In this document: positions 26,111-36,200 of the stretch, piece by piece
Numbering within the stretch: position 1 is the stretch's first letter
How the letters are laid out: every line of letters begins with the position of its first letter
NCBI RefSeq assembly: GCF_030269605.1
Contig: NZ_BSTQ01000008.1
Location: 139,601-203,600, forward strand
Direction: 5' to 3'
Length of the DNA: 64,000 nt
Source: Lentzea sp. NBRC 105346
GTDB taxonomy: Bacteria > Actinomycetota > Actinomycetes > Mycobacteriales > Pseudonocardiaceae
The notes under the pieces: generated by a model
Seen by the model: only the letters and a program-made list of their open reading frames with translations
What the model was told of the DNA's origin: nothing
The model's database searches: none
Made by a program: the position numbers and the translations under genes

Positions 26111-27006
26111 GCACTGGGCGTACCCGAGATCGCGTCCGGTGAACCGAGGTCCGGGCGTCCGCCGAGGCGCCCGACGGTGACGCCGGCCGCCGCGACGGCC
26201 TGCCGCGCCGCCGTTTCCGGGCTCTCACCGCGCAGCAACGCGCGGGTCAGTGCCGCGACGAACGCGTCGCCCGCGCCCGTGGTGTCGACGACCGGCTCGT
26301 CGCCGTGCGGGACGGTGAGCACCTGATCGTCCCAGGCGAACACGTTGCCGATCTCCTCCACGGCCACCGCGGCGAACCCCGGTCCGCGTTTGAGCAGCTC
26401 ACGTGCCGCACGTGCACCGGACTTCTCGTCGGTGATCCGGATACCGGTGAAGAGCTCGCCCTCCCGATGGTCGACGCGCACGACGTCGGCCAGGTCGAGG
26501 ATCGACTCGTCGTCGCTCACCCCGTCCAGCACGACCTTCGCGCCGCCCTGCCGGGCGATCGCGGCCGCCCGTTTCGCCGCGGCCGCGGGTTGCTGCAGCT
26601 GGATCACGACGGCGTCGGCCTGGCCGATCACGGGCCGGGCGGCCTCGACGTCGCCCTCGGTCAGCAGCGTCGCGTCCGGGATGTCCTCCAGATAGTGCCA
26701 GCCCTCGTCGGACACGAGGTCGACGATCAGTGCCGTGGTAACGCGCTCGCGGCGGATCACCGGGGTGGTGTCGATGCCGTCCGCGCCCGCCCTGGCGAGC
26801 ACTCGTTCACCCGCGAGGTCGTCGCCGACGACGCCCAGCAGCGCCACCGGGACACCGAGCTGGGCGAGGCCCACGGCGATGTTGGCGCCCTTGCCGCCCA
26901 ACGTCTCCCGGCGTTCGCGGACCGGCGCGGCGGTGCCCTTGTCCGGAATCCGCGCGACTTGCAGGACGAGGTCCCTGGCGATCTGGCCCAGCACGGTGAC
27001 GTACAT
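26107..27006 (-). CDS. PfkB/ribokinase-family sugar kinase
   Basis: 299 residues with both family signatures: the N-terminal substrate motif GGKGANIAVGLAQLG and the C-terminal anion-hole/catalytic motif DTTGAGDAFVAALTRALL. VTVLGQIARDLVLQVARIP is a typical PfkB opening. It should phosphorylate a free sugar or nucleoside; ribose is plausible but not demonstrated. It is the first gene of a pair with the sigma factor. Confidence 0.9.
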   Translation of the reverse strand: MYVTVLGQIARDLVLQVARIPDKGTAAPVRERRETLGGKGANIAVGLAQLGVPVALLGVVGDDLAGERVLARAGADGIDTTPVIRRERVTTALIVDLVSDEGWHYLEDIPDATLLTEGDVEAARPVIGQADAVVIQLQQPAAAAKRAAAIARQGGAKVVLDGVSDDESILDLADVVRVDHREGELFTGIRITDEKSGARAARELLKRGPGFAAVAVEEIGNVFAWDDQVLTVPHGDEPVVDTTGAGDAFVAALTRALLRGESPETAARQAVAAAGVTVGRLGGRPDLGSPDAISGTPSA

Positions 27007-27025
27007 GCCGCTGGCGTACCCGGTT

Positions 27026-27574
27026 TCAGCCCTCGCGCCACATCGGCCACAGTGGCGGGCCGTCCGGCAGGTGATACGGCTCGCCCAGCACGCGGTAACC
27101 GCTTGCCTCGTAGAACCTGACGTTGCCGGGTGTGCTCGCCTCGAGGAAGGCGCTCAGTCCCTTGGCGTCGAGGATCGCGTGGTGGTGGTCCAGCAGCGCC
27201 CTGCCGAGCCCATGGCCCTGGTGATCGGGATGGACCGCGATGAACGCCAGGTGGTGGTGCTGGTCGTGGTCCGGGTGGTGCGCGGCGAACGTGTCGTCCA
27301 TCAGCCGGAACCGCGCGGCCGGCGCGTAGTCGTCCGGCAGTGGCACCGGGCGTTCGCGGTGGAACCACACGGCGGCGGCCCGAGTGTCGATCAGGTCGAC
27401 GTGTCCGTGTTTGAGCGCGTGGGTGGTCCACATGGCGAAGTTGGCTCTGATGAGCGCCGGCCGTTCGCCGGCGTCGCCGACCAACCAGACCGACGGCGGC
27501 AGGTCGGCGAAGGCGCTGGTGATCAGGTCCGCAACACGACCGACGTCGTCGGCGGTCGCACTGGTGATGTGCAT
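27026..27574 (-). CDS. GNAT-family N-acetyltransferase
   Basis: 182 residues with the acetyl-CoA binding motif A in IAVHPDHQGHGLGRALLDHH and motif B in FLEASTPGNVRFYEASGYRV. The N-terminal half (ATADDVGRVADLITSAFADLP) is the usual GNAT beta1-alpha1 region. The substrate is unknown. It stands 19 bases upstream of the PfkB kinase on the same strand, so co-transcription is possible. Confidence 0.88.
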   Translation of the reverse strand: MHITSATADDVGRVADLITSAFADLPPSVWLVGDAGERPALIRANFAMWTTHALKHGHVDLIDTRAAAVWFHRERPVPLPDDYAPAARFRLMDDTFAAHHPDHDQHHHLAFIAVHPDHQGHGLGRALLDHHHAILDAKGLSAFLEASTPGNVRFYEASGYRVLGEPYHLPDGPPLWPMWREG

Positions 27575-27644
27575 GTTCGGTGCCTACACCCCGGACGAGT
27601 CCAGGCGAGCCGGATTAAGCGAAAGGTGCATTCACTTTCTCGGT

Positions 27645-28346
27645 TCACACGGCCTGACCGACCAGAGAACCGATTCCGTAGGTGACCCCCATGGCGATGA
27701 GGCCGCCCACGATGTTGCGCACGACCGCCCGTGTGCGCGGCGCGCCGCTGAACCGCGCGCTGATCGCGCCGGTGAGCGCCAGCGTGAGCACCGCGGCCAC
27801 GACGGTGATCGGGACCCGCAGCGAGACCGGGGACAGCACGATCGCCACGAGCGGCAGGAGGGCGCCGATCGTGAAGCTGATGAAGCTGGCGATCGCGGCG
27901 CCCCACGGGTTCGTCAGCTCCTCCGGGTCGATGCCCAGCTCGGCGTCGGCGTGCGCGGCGAGCGCGTCGTGCTCGGTGAGCTGGGTGGCGACCTCGCGGG
28001 CCGTCTCCTCGGTCAGGCCCTTGTCCCGGTAGATCTCGGTGAGCTCCGCGAGCTCCTCCTCGGGCATCTCCTTCAGCTCGCGCTTCTCCTGCGCGAGCAA
28101 CGCCTTCTCGGCGTCGCGCTGGCTCGACACGCTCACGTACTCGCCGGACGCCATGGACATCGCGCCCGCGAACAGCCCGGCGAGTCCCGCGACGACGATC
28201 TGCGACAGCGCCGTGGTGGCGCCGGCGACGCCCACGACGAGGCTCGCGGTCGACACGATGCCGTCGTTCGCGCCCAGGACGCCCGCGCGCAGCCAGTTCA
28301 TCCGGTCGCCGCTGACTTCCTCGTGTGGCTCCTCGTGTGCGGTCAT
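27645..28346 (-). CDS. VIT1/CCC1-family membrane transporter
   Basis: 233 residues. The signature [19 protein letters not shown] lies at about 25-43 and [21 protein letters not shown] opens the helical cytosolic domain (about 65-140) rich in Glu, which binds divalent metal in plant VIT1. Five membrane segments are expected. The family moves Fe2+ or Mn2+ out of the cytosol. It is divergent from the alcohol dehydrogenase, with only 23 bases between starts. Confidence 0.9.
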   Translation of the reverse strand: MTAHEEPHEEVSGDRMNWLRAGVLGANDGIVSTASLVVGVAGATTALSQIVVAGLAGLFAGAMSMASGEYVSVSSQRDAEKALLAQEKRELKEMPEEELAELTEIYRDKGLTEETAREVATQLTEHDALAAHADAELGIDPEELTNPWGAAIASFISFTIGALLPLVAIVLSPVSLRVPITVVAAVLTLALTGAISARFSGAPRTRAVVRNIVGGLIAMGVTYGIGSLVGQAV

Positions 28347-28369
28347 CGGATCAGCGTAGGTTCACGGCC

Positions 28370-29326
28370 ATGCTCGCGTGGCGTACCGCGCCGTTGGAGG
28401 CGTGCACCGTCGAGGTCCCCTCGCCCGGACCCGGCGAACTGCTGGTGCGCGTGCTCGCCTCCGGGGTGTGCCGGACGGACCTGCACGTTGTGGACGGTGA
28501 CCTGCCGGTCCACCGTCCTCGCGTGACGCCCGGCCACGAGGTGGTCGGTTCCGTGGTCGTCGGTTCCTCGGCCTTTCCGGTCGGTACACGGGTGGGAATT
28601 CCGTGGCTGCGGCACACCTGTGGTTCGTGCCGGTTCTGCTCGCGTGGCGCGGAGAACCTCTGTCCGTCCTCGGAGTACACGGGATGGGACGCCGACGGCG
28701 GATATGCCGAGTACGCCATCGTTCCCGTCGCCTATGCGCTGCCGTTGCCGTCCGGGTATTCCGATGTGGAGCTGGCACCTTTGTTGTGCGCGGGGATCAT
28801 CGGATACCGCGCGTTGGAACGCGCTCTCGTGCCGCCCGGTGGCACCCTCGGGATCTGGGGTTTCGGCGGGTCCGCGCACCTCGCCGCCCAGGTGGCCATC
28901 GCGCGCGGGATTTCCGTTCACGTCGTCACGCGTTCGGTCGAGGCTCAGTCTCTCGCGTTGTCTCTCGGCGCTACCTCGGCTTCTTCTTCCGCCCCGTCCG
29001 GGTTGGATTCCGCGATCTTGTTCGCGCCGGTCGGATCTTTGGTGCCGCAGTGCCTGGCCGCTTTGGCACCGGGCGGGACGTTGGCGATCGCCGGTATTCA
29101 CCTGACCGACGTGCCGCCGCTGGTCTATCAAGATCACCTGTTTTACGAACGACAGGTTCGCTCGGTCACGGCGAATACGCGGGCGGACGCGCACGCGTTC
29201 CTGTCGTTCGCCGCTTCCTGCCGTTTGGAAGTCTCGTGCGTCGAGTACCCGCTCGCCTCGGCTATGTCGGCTCTGGACGACCTTCGAGCGGGTCGCGTGC
29301 GTGGCGCAGCGGTACTCGTTCCCTGA
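28370..29326 (+). CDS. Zinc-dependent alcohol dehydrogenase (AdhA/MDR type)
   Basis: 318 residues from the ATG giving [17 protein letters not shown]. Catalytic zinc ligands are in [10 protein letters not shown] and GHEVVG, and a full four-Cys structural zinc lobe is in [15 protein letters not shown]. The Rossmann segment is [21 protein letters not shown]. It resembles the short-loop AdhA group in which the nucleotide-binding GxGxxG is replaced by GFGGSA. The 3' third (from about residue 190) is richer in T-ending codons than its neighbours. Confidence 0.87.
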   Translation: MLAWRTAPLEACTVEVPSPGPGELLVRVLASGVCRTDLHVVDGDLPVHRPRVTPGHEVVGSVVVGSSAFPVGTRVGIPWLRHTCGSCRFCSRGAENLCPSSEYTGWDADGGYAEYAIVPVAYALPLPSGYSDVELAPLLCAGIIGYRALERALVPPGGTLGIWGFGGSAHLAAQVAIARGISVHVVTRSVEAQSLALSLGATSASSSAPSGLDSAILFAPVGSLVPQCLAALAPGGTLAIAGIHLTDVPPLVYQDHLFYERQVRSVTANTRADAHAFLSFAASCRLEVSCVEYPLASAMSALDDLRAGRVRGAAVLVP

Positions 29327-29422
29327 GTTTCCGCAGGTCAGGGGGTCTGTTTTCAGTTTTTGTCAGACCCCCGTGGCACCATCTCGAACAGATGTTCGTT
29401 CTGCCTTTGAGATGGAGTGGAA

Positions 29423-30055
29423 ATGCGACTGGACCCCCGCAAGTGGCCCGGCCGGGTGGTACCCGAGACAGACCGCGAAATCGACGCGGCCGTGTCCTCC
29501 TTCTGCTCGCGCGCGTCGTGGGCGGATGCGGCCCTCGCCCGCATCCGTGTCGTCCTGGTCCCGTGGTTCGCGGCCGGCTGGTGCGTCGATGCTTTGTTGC
29601 AGGCCGTCGACACCCGGCCGGACGGTTCGCGCCAGGGCCGGCCGCGCGGCCGAGACCAGGTGGCGCACGAGTTTCTGCACGCCAGGCTGCGTGCCTGGTC
29701 CGGCGACGGGTCGGGGTTCGCGCGGCCGCCCTTACCGGGGATGACGCTGGGGCAGTGGTGGCGGGTGAACCGGCGCAACGCGTCCCTCAACGCCCCTCGG
29801 TCCGGGACCGCGTCGGCTTCGGTGCGTTCTGCCGCTGCCTCGGCGGCTCGGGCGCACCTGCGGGATCCGGTGGAGCGGTGCCGGGAGAAGGGGCGGCGGC
29901 GGCAGGAGGTGCTGGACAGTCTCCTGGTGCCTGGGTTGCGTACGCCGACGTTCGAGGACGCCTGGCGGCTGCTGGCGGAGTTTCCGCTGCCTACGCAGCG
30001 GGTGTGCAGTCACTGTGGGCACGTGGCGCGGGAGGTGGTGCGGTCGGCGGCGTGA
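29423..30055 (+). CDS. Hypothetical protein with C-terminal CxxC zinc-ribbon-like motif
   Basis: 210 residues from the ATG following GGAG (MRLDPRKWPGRVVPETDREI). I do not recognise the family. It has a mostly helical N-terminal half (SRASWADAALARIRVVLVPWFAAGWC), a basic middle (MTLGQWWRVNRRNASLNAP, then HLRDPVERCREKGRRRQEV) and a C-terminal CSHCGH motif that could hold a metal. The basic character suggests nucleic acid binding, which is inference. A decayed copy of its central 165 bp lies directly downstream. Confidence 0.6.
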   Translation: MRLDPRKWPGRVVPETDREIDAAVSSFCSRASWADAALARIRVVLVPWFAAGWCVDALLQAVDTRPDGSRQGRPRGRDQVAHEFLHARLRAWSGDGSGFARPPLPGMTLGQWWRVNRRNASLNAPRSGTASASVRSAAASAARAHLRDPVERCREKGRRRQEVLDSLLVPGLRTPTFEDAWRLLAEFPLPTQRVCSHCGHVAREVVRSAA

Positions 30056-30151
30056 GTGGCCGGTGGGCGCGTGGCCCGGACGGTCGAGCCCTGTGGCCGG
30101 CGCACCACGCGAGCGTGTCCGTGGCGCTGTCGCTGCCGGGGTAGGCAGGCC

Positions 30152-30316
30152 GCGCGGCCGCCCTTACCGGGAATTCCCTGGGGCAGCGTGGCGGGTGAAT
30201 CGGCGCAACGCGTCCCTCAACGCTCCTGGTTCTGGGGTCGCGTCGGCTGCGGTGCGTTCGGCCGCTGCTCGCGATGGCTCGGGCCCACCTGTGGGATCCG
30301 GTGGAGCGGTGCCGGG
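30152..30316 (+). pseudogene. Decayed duplicate of the central part of the preceding hypothetical gene
   Basis: The segment beginning GCGCGGCCGCCCTTACCGGG aligns with 29720-29887, sharing long identical blocks (GCGCAACGCGTCCCTCAACG, GGGATCCGGTGGAGCGGTG) but with small indels that shift the frame. Translation in pieces still gives WRVNRRNASLNAPGSGVASA. It looks like an old local duplication that never encoded a complete protein. Confidence 0.75.
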
Positions 30317-30548
30317 CGTGGGGTCACGCACGCTCAGGCCTCGCCGCCGGCGATTCCGTGGGAGCCGTGCGGGCTCGTGCCTGACGTCGGTGACGGACAC
30401 ACCACGTTCGCGAGCCGGCGCACGACGGCCTCGGACGCCATCGGGTGGGCGTGGTGCAGGCTGATCACTGGGCGGAAACTATGCGCCTCGAGGGTTCACT
30501 TGCTCGATTCCGGGGAACACCGGCCGGGTCCCCTACGAAAGGTTCGTC
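30317..30548. other. Intergenic stretch without a recognised gene
   Basis: No convincing reading frame, repeat or RNA was seen here. It contains the upstream region of the HesB-like gene, whose ribosome site GAAAGG lies six bases before its ATG. Together with the decayed duplicate it makes a 490-base gene-poor region. Confidence 0.5.
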
Positions 30549-30845
30549 ATGCTGGAAGTGACCCCGGTGGCCGCGGAAGTCATCAAAGAGCTGGTCAGCG
30601 AGGCCCCGAAGTCCGAGACTCCGGACGCCGGTCTGAAGTTCAGCCTGCGTGGCGAGGAGAACAGTCAGGCGGCGCTGGAACTGTCGGTCGCCGAGCCGGC
30701 GGACGGCGACGAGGTGATCGCCGCGGAGTCGGGCGCCAAGGTCATCATGGAGCCGGCGGCCGCCCGGTATCTCGACGACAAGGTCCTGGACATTCGGGAG
30801 GACGCCAACGGGCAACCCGCCTTCGCCATCGCCCGGCAGGCCTGA
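30549..30845 (+). CDS. HesB/IscA-like protein lacking cysteines
   Basis: 98 residues with the HesB fold pattern: VTPVAAEVIKELVSEA at the start, the central GLKFSLRG segment and a C-terminal LDDKVLDIREDANGQPAFAI corresponding to the IscA C-terminus. A-type Fe-S carriers need three Cys (one central, a C-terminal CGC); this protein has no Cys at all. It therefore cannot be a classical Fe-S scaffold. Similar Cys-free relatives are common in actinomycetes but have no established function. Confidence 0.8.
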   Translation: MLEVTPVAAEVIKELVSEAPKSETPDAGLKFSLRGEENSQAALELSVAEPADGDEVIAAESGAKVIMEPAAARYLDDKVLDIREDANGQPAFAIARQA

Positions 30846-30861
30846 GCCGAGTTCGCGGTCC

Positions 30862-31321
30862 GTGAAACCCGAAGTGCACCAGGGCCGCGAGTCGGCACGT
30901 CGACGCCGTCGTGACGGCCGCCAACGAGTCGTTGCTCGGAGGCGGTGGCGTCGACGGCGCGATTCACCGGGCCGCGGGCCCGCGGCTCGCTGAGGCTGGG
31001 GCGGCGTTGGCGCCATGTGCGCCGGGTGACGCTGTGGCGACGCCCGCCTTCGACATGGCCCCGCCCGTGAAATACGTGATCCACACGGTCGGACCGGTGT
31101 GGGAAGGCGGCGGGTACGGCGAGGCCGAGGTGCTGGCCTCCGGTTATCGGCGCAGTCTCGAAGTGGCCGACGAGCTCGGGGTGCGCAGCGTCGCGTTCCC
31201 CGCCATCGCCACGGGCGTGTACGGCTATCCGCCGGAGGAGGCGGCCCGGATCGCCGAGGAGACGATCCGGGCCGCCAACACCGATGTCGAGCGCGTCGTG
31301 CTGGTCGGCTATCAGGAGTGA
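30862..31321 (+). pseudogene. Macro-domain (ADP-ribose binding) gene, apparently frameshifted at the 5' end
   Basis: The downstream frame encodes most of a macro domain: [36 protein letters not shown] and [21 protein letters not shown], which line the ADP-ribose pocket. The expected first strand (EVHQG) lies in a different frame starting with the GTG at 30862. The GDIT motif with its adenine-binding Asp is missing, as if a few bases were lost near 30885-30898. An internal GTG at 30911 could still start a 136-residue truncated protein. It was probably related to O-acetyl-ADP-ribose deacetylases. Confidence 0.55.
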
Positions 31322-32277
31322 CCGGCGATCGCGTGCGGCACGTAGGGCTGCTCGAGTTCGAGGACCTCGTCGTCGGACAGTTCCAGGGACACCGCCGCGA
31401 CCGCGTCATCGATGTGTCCGGGCTTGGTGGCTCCGATGATCGGCGAAGTGATCGCCGGGTTGCGGAGCAGCCACGCCAAAGCGACCTGCGCCCGAGGCAC
31501 GCCACGAGCCTCGGCCACCGCGGCCACGCGGTCCACCACGAGACGGTCGGTGTCCTGGTAGAGCTTGCGGCCGAACTCGTCGGTCTCCGCGCGCGCCGTC
31601 GTGGCGTCCCAGTCGCGGGTGAGCCGGCCGCGCGCGAGCGGTGACCACGGGATGACGGCCACGTCCTGGTCCTGGCAGAGGGGCAGCATCTCGCGCTCCT
31701 CCTCGCGGTAGATCAGGTTGTAGTGGTTCTGCATGGAGACGAACCGGGTCCACCCGTTCAACCGCTGCGTGTAGAGGCACTTCGCGAACTGCCACGCCCA
31801 CATCGACGACGCGCCGATGTAGCGGGCCTTGCCCGCCTTCACCACGTCGTGCAGCGCTTCCAGCGTCTCCTCCAGCGGAACCGACCGGTCGAAGCGGTGG
31901 ATCTGGTAGAGGTCCACGTAGTCGGTGCCCAGACGGCGCAGCGAGTTGTCGATCTCCGCGAAGATCGCCTTGCGGGACAGGCCGGATCCGTTGGGGTCGT
32001 CGTACATGCCGCCGAAGACCTTGGTCGCGATCACGACCGAGTCGCGGCGCGCCAGCGACAGCAGCGCCCGGCCGGTGATCTCCTCGGACGTGCCCGCGGA
32101 GTAGACGTTGGCGGTGTCGAAGAAGTTGATGCCCGCGTCCAGGGCCTGCTTGAAGAACGGCAACGCCTCGTCGTAGTCCATCGACCACGGGTGGGTGCCC
32201 GACGAAGGCACGCCGTAGCTCATGCAGCCCAAGCAGATCGCCGACACGTCCATGCCGGCGAGCTTGCGGTACTTCAC
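31312..32277 (-). CDS. Aldo/keto reductase
   Basis: 321 residues from a GTG with a GGAGGG ribosome site ([17 protein letters not shown]). The catalytic tetrad is visible: Asp and Tyr in [11 protein letters not shown], Lys in VIATKVFGG and His in YQIHRFD. The NADPH-binding end has [15 protein letters not shown] and [20 protein letters not shown]. It belongs to the AKR group near E. coli YajO/Tas-like enzymes. It is coupled to the upstream epimerase gene by a GTGA overlap, so the pair probably acts on one sugar or keto substrate. Confidence 0.93.
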   Translation of the reverse strand: MKYRKLAGMDVSAICLGCMSYGVPSSGTHPWSMDYDEALPFFKQALDAGINFFDTANVYSAGTSEEITGRALLSLARRDSVVIATKVFGGMYDDPNGSGLSRKAIFAEIDNSLRRLGTDYVDLYQIHRFDRSVPLEETLEALHDVVKAGKARYIGASSMWAWQFAKCLYTQRLNGWTRFVSMQNHYNLIYREEEREMLPLCQDQDVAVIPWSPLARGRLTRDWDATTARAETDEFGRKLYQDTDRLVVDRVAAVAEARGVPRAQVALAWLLRNPAITSPIIGATKPGHIDDAVAAVSLELSDDEVLELEQPYVPHAIAGHS

Positions 32278-33119
32278 GCGTCCCTCCAGGAGTGTTGCGG
32301 CGCGAACCCCAGCAGCCTTCGCGCCTTGTCGATCGACAACAGCGTCTCGTGCGGGCCGAAGGCGCCCTTCAATGGCACGCCCGGATAGAACTCCTCGACC
32401 AGAGAAGCGTTCGGCACGGTCACGCACGTGTCCGCGTTGGCGATGGTGAACTTGTCGTAGCCGGCGAACTCGTATTCGAGCGCCAGGCGCACGGCCTGGG
32501 CGCCGTCGCGCGCGTCGATGTACGACCAGAGGTTCCACTTGCGTGAGGCGGGTTCCGCGTCGAACGGGAACCGCGCGTAGTCGGAGACCTCCATGACATT
32601 GGAGAACCGTAGCCCGATGATCTTCAGCGCCGGGTCCCAGCGGCAGAACTGTTCCGCCATCGTCTCGTCCACGAGTTTGCCCAGCGAGTACGAGGTCTCC
32701 GGACGGCCCGCGTACTCCTCGTCGATCGGGATGTACGGCGGGGGAGTGTCGAACGGCAGGCCCAGCACGGTCTCGCTGGACGCCCACACCACGTTGCGGA
32801 CGCCGGCCAGCCTGGCCGCGGCGAAGACGTTGTAGGTCGACACCACGTTGTTCGCGAAGGTCGCGGCGTTCGGCGCCACGCCGGGGCCGGGGATCGCGGC
32901 CAGGTGCACGACCGCGTCCAACCCCGAGTAGCGGTCGTCGATCGAGGTCAGCGCCTCGACGACCTGGCCGTACTCGGTCAGGTCGACCCGCGTGTGGTCG
33001 CACGCGGCGGACGGCACCAGGTCGAGGTTGTGCACTTCCCAGCCGGATTCGAGCAGATGACTGACGACCGCGCGGCCGAGCTTGCCGCTGCCTCCGGTCA
33101 CCGCGACACGTTGACTCAT
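32274..33119 (-). CDS. NAD-dependent epimerase/dehydratase (extended SDR)
   Basis: 281 residues with the Rossmann motif VTGGSGKLGRAV (extended-SDR TGxxGxxG), an acidic end to beta2 (NLDLVPS), HLAAIPGPG, and the catalytic Tyr-Lys in SYSLGKLVDE with Ser in WASSETV. It is similar to uronate or sugar-nucleotide dehydrogenases/epimerases of small size. It is the first gene of the pair with the aldo/keto reductase and divergent from icmF, with 101 bases between starts. Confidence 0.88.
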   Translation of the reverse strand: MSQRVAVTGGSGKLGRAVVSHLLESGWEVHNLDLVPSAACDHTRVDLTEYGQVVEALTSIDDRYSGLDAVVHLAAIPGPGVAPNAATFANNVVSTYNVFAAARLAGVRNVVWASSETVLGLPFDTPPPYIPIDEEYAGRPETSYSLGKLVDETMAEQFCRWDPALKIIGLRFSNVMEVSDYARFPFDAEPASRKWNLWSYIDARDGAQAVRLALEYEFAGYDKFTIANADTCVTVPNASLVEEFYPGVPLKGAFGPHETLLSIDKARRLLGFAPQHSWRDA

Positions 33120-33220
33120 GGGTCAGATATTGGTCCATCCGGGGGACAAGTGCTACCACGATTCAGAGACGTGAACCACCCCTGGTTGCACGTCCAATAG
33201 TAGGAAGTCAAACTATTCTC

Positions 33221-36200
33221 ATGAGCTTGCACCGGCCGGTGAACCCCGTGCGCTTCGTGACCGCCTCCAGCCTGTTCGACGGGCACGACGCGGCCATCAA
33301 CATCATGCGGCGGATCCTGCAGTCGCAGGGCGCCGAGGTGATCCACCTCGGCCACAACCGGAGCGTCAAGGAGGTCGTCGACGCGGCCATCCAGGAGGAC
33401 GCACAGGGTGTCGCCATCAGCGCTTACCAGGGCGGGCACGTCGAGTATTTCTCGTATCTCGTCGAGCTGCTGAACGAGCGCGGCGCCGGCCACATCAAGG
33501 TGTTCGGCGGTGGCGGTGGCGTCATCGTCCCCGAGGAGATCGAGCTGCTGCACAGCCGTGGCGTCGCGAAGATCTTCTCGCCGCACGACGGACAGACGCT
33601 CGGCCTCGCCAAGATGATCAACTCGATGATCGAGGCATGCGACTACGACCTCAGCACGCGGCCGTACCACGCCGACGCCCTCTACACCGGGGCGGACGAC
33701 GCGCTGGCCCGCGCGATCACGCTCATCGAGGCCGGGAAGCCGCAGGAGTTCAGGACCGAGCGGAAGGTGCCCGTCCTCGGCATCACCGGCACGGGCGGCT
33801 CGGGCAAGTCGTCGCTGACCGACGAGCTGGTCCGCCGCTTCCGGCTCGACCAGCAGGACAAGCTCAAGATCGCCGTGCTCGCGATCGACCCGACGCGCCG
33901 GCGGGGCGGCGGCGCGCTGCTCGGCGACCGCATCCGGATGAACTGCCTGGACGGCGACCACGTCTTCTTCCGCTCCATGGCCACGCGGCAGGCCGGGAGC
34001 GAGACCCCGGACGGGCTCAACGACGCCATCCAGGCGTGCAAGGCGTCCGGCGCGGACCTCGTCATCGTCGAGACGCCCGGCATCGGCCAGGGCGACGCGG
34101 CGATCGTGCCGTTCGTGGACTTCTCGCTGTACGTGATGACGCCGGAGTTCGGCGCCGCGTCGCAGCTCGAGAAGATCGACATGCTGGACTTCGCCGACGC
34201 CGTGGCGATCAACAAGTTCGAACGCCGCGGCGCCGAGGACGCGCGGCGCGACGTCAGCAGGCAGCTGGTGCGCAACCGCGAGGCGTTCGGCGCCAAGTGG
34301 GAGGACATGCCGGTCTTCGGTACCAGCGCCGCCACGTTCAACGACGATGGCGTCACCGCGCTCTACCAGTTCCTCAGGAGCGGCCTCGTCGAGCACGGCC
34401 TGCACGTCGAGGAGGGCGTGCTCCCGCACGTCGACACCAAGGTCTCGACCAGCGCGTCGACGGTCGTGCCGCCGCAGCGCGCCCGCTACCTCAGCGACAT
34501 CGCCGACACCGTGCGGGCCTACCACCGCCGGACCGACGAGCAGGTCGGCGCCGTCAAGCGGCACACCGAGCTGGAGAACGCCCGCAAGGCGCTGGACACC
34601 GCCGGTAAGTCCACTGTGGACATCGCAGAGCTTGCCCAGGCCGCGTACGAGCAGATCGACCGCGACACCGAACGCGTGCTCGCCGCGTGGCGGCAGACCA
34701 AGGAGCAGTACGAGGGCGACGAGCTCGTCTTCCACGTGCGCGACAAGGAGATCCACACCAAGCTGACCAAGGAGACCTTGTCCGGCAACAAGGTCCGCCG
34801 CGTCAGCCTGCCGCGTTACGACGACGAGGGATCCCTGCTGCGTTTCCTGCGCAAGGAGAACCTGCCCGGCTTCTTCCCGTTCACCGCGGGCGTGTTCCCG
34901 TTCAAGCGCGACGGCGAGGACCCGGCGCGCATGTTCGCCGGCGAGGGCGATGCGTTCCGCACCAACAAGCGATTCAAGTACCTCTCGCACGGCAACCCGG
35001 CGACGCGCCTGTCCACGGCGTTCGACTCGGTCACGCTGTACGGCCGTGACCCGGACACCCCGCCGGACGTCTACGGCAAGATCGGCACCTCGGGCGTCTC
35101 GATCGCGTCGCTGGACGACATGAAGGCCCTCTACGACGGCTTCGACCTCGTCGCGCCCACGACGTCGGTGTCGATGACGATCAACGGCCCGGCGCCGACG
35201 ATCCTCGCGTACTTCCTCAACACCGTGATCGACCAGCAGGTCGACAAGTTCGAGGACGAGCACGGCCGCGTGCCGGACGAGGCCGAGTATGAGCAGCTCA
35301 AGGCGTTCGCGCTGCAGCACGTGCGCGGCACGGTGCAGGCGGACATCCTCAAGGAGGACCAGGGCCAGAACACCTGCATCTTCTCCACCGAGTTCTCGCT
35401 GCGGATGATGGCCGACATCCAGGAGTGGTTCATCCAGAACCAGGTCCGCAACTTCTACTCGGTGTCGATCTCCGGCTACCACATCGCCGAGGCCGGGGCG
35501 AACCCGATCAGCCAGCTGGCCTTCACGCTCGCCAACGGTTTCACCTACGTCGAGTCGTACCTGGCGCGCGGCATGAACATCGACGACTTCGCGCCCAACC
35601 TGTCGTTCTTCTTCTCCAACGGCATGGACGCCGAGTACAGCGTCATCGGCCGCGTGGCCCGCCGGATCTGGGCCGTCGCGATGCGCGACCGCTACGGCGC
35701 CGCGGAACGTTCGCAGAAGTTCAAGTACCACGTGCAGACCTCGGGCCGGTCGCTGCACGCGCAGGAGATGAACTTCAACGACATCCGCACCACGCTGCAG
35801 GCGCTGTGCGCGCTATACGACAACTGCAACTCCTTGCACACCAACGCCTACGACGAGGCGATCACCACGCCGACCGAGTCCAGCGTCCGCCGTGCGATGG
35901 CCATCCAGATGATCATCAACAAGGAGTGGGGCCTGTCGATGAACGAGAACCCGCTGCAGGGTTCGTTCGTCATCGACGAACTGACCGACCTGGTCGAGGA
36001 GGCCGTGCTCGCCGAGTTCGACCGCATCTCCGAACGCGGCGGCGTGCTCGGCGCGATGGAGACCGGCTACCAGCGTGGCCGCATCCAGGACGAGTCGATG
36101 CTCTACGAGCAGCGCAAGCACGACGGGTCGCTGCCGCTCATCGGCGTCAACACGTTCCTGCCGGAGCACACCGACGACGAGCACGTCACGATCGAGCTGG

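Noticed and set aside
33116-35758. 880-codon open frame antisense to icmF.
   Set aside because: Low-complexity shadow translation; the sense strand encodes a fully conserved enzyme.
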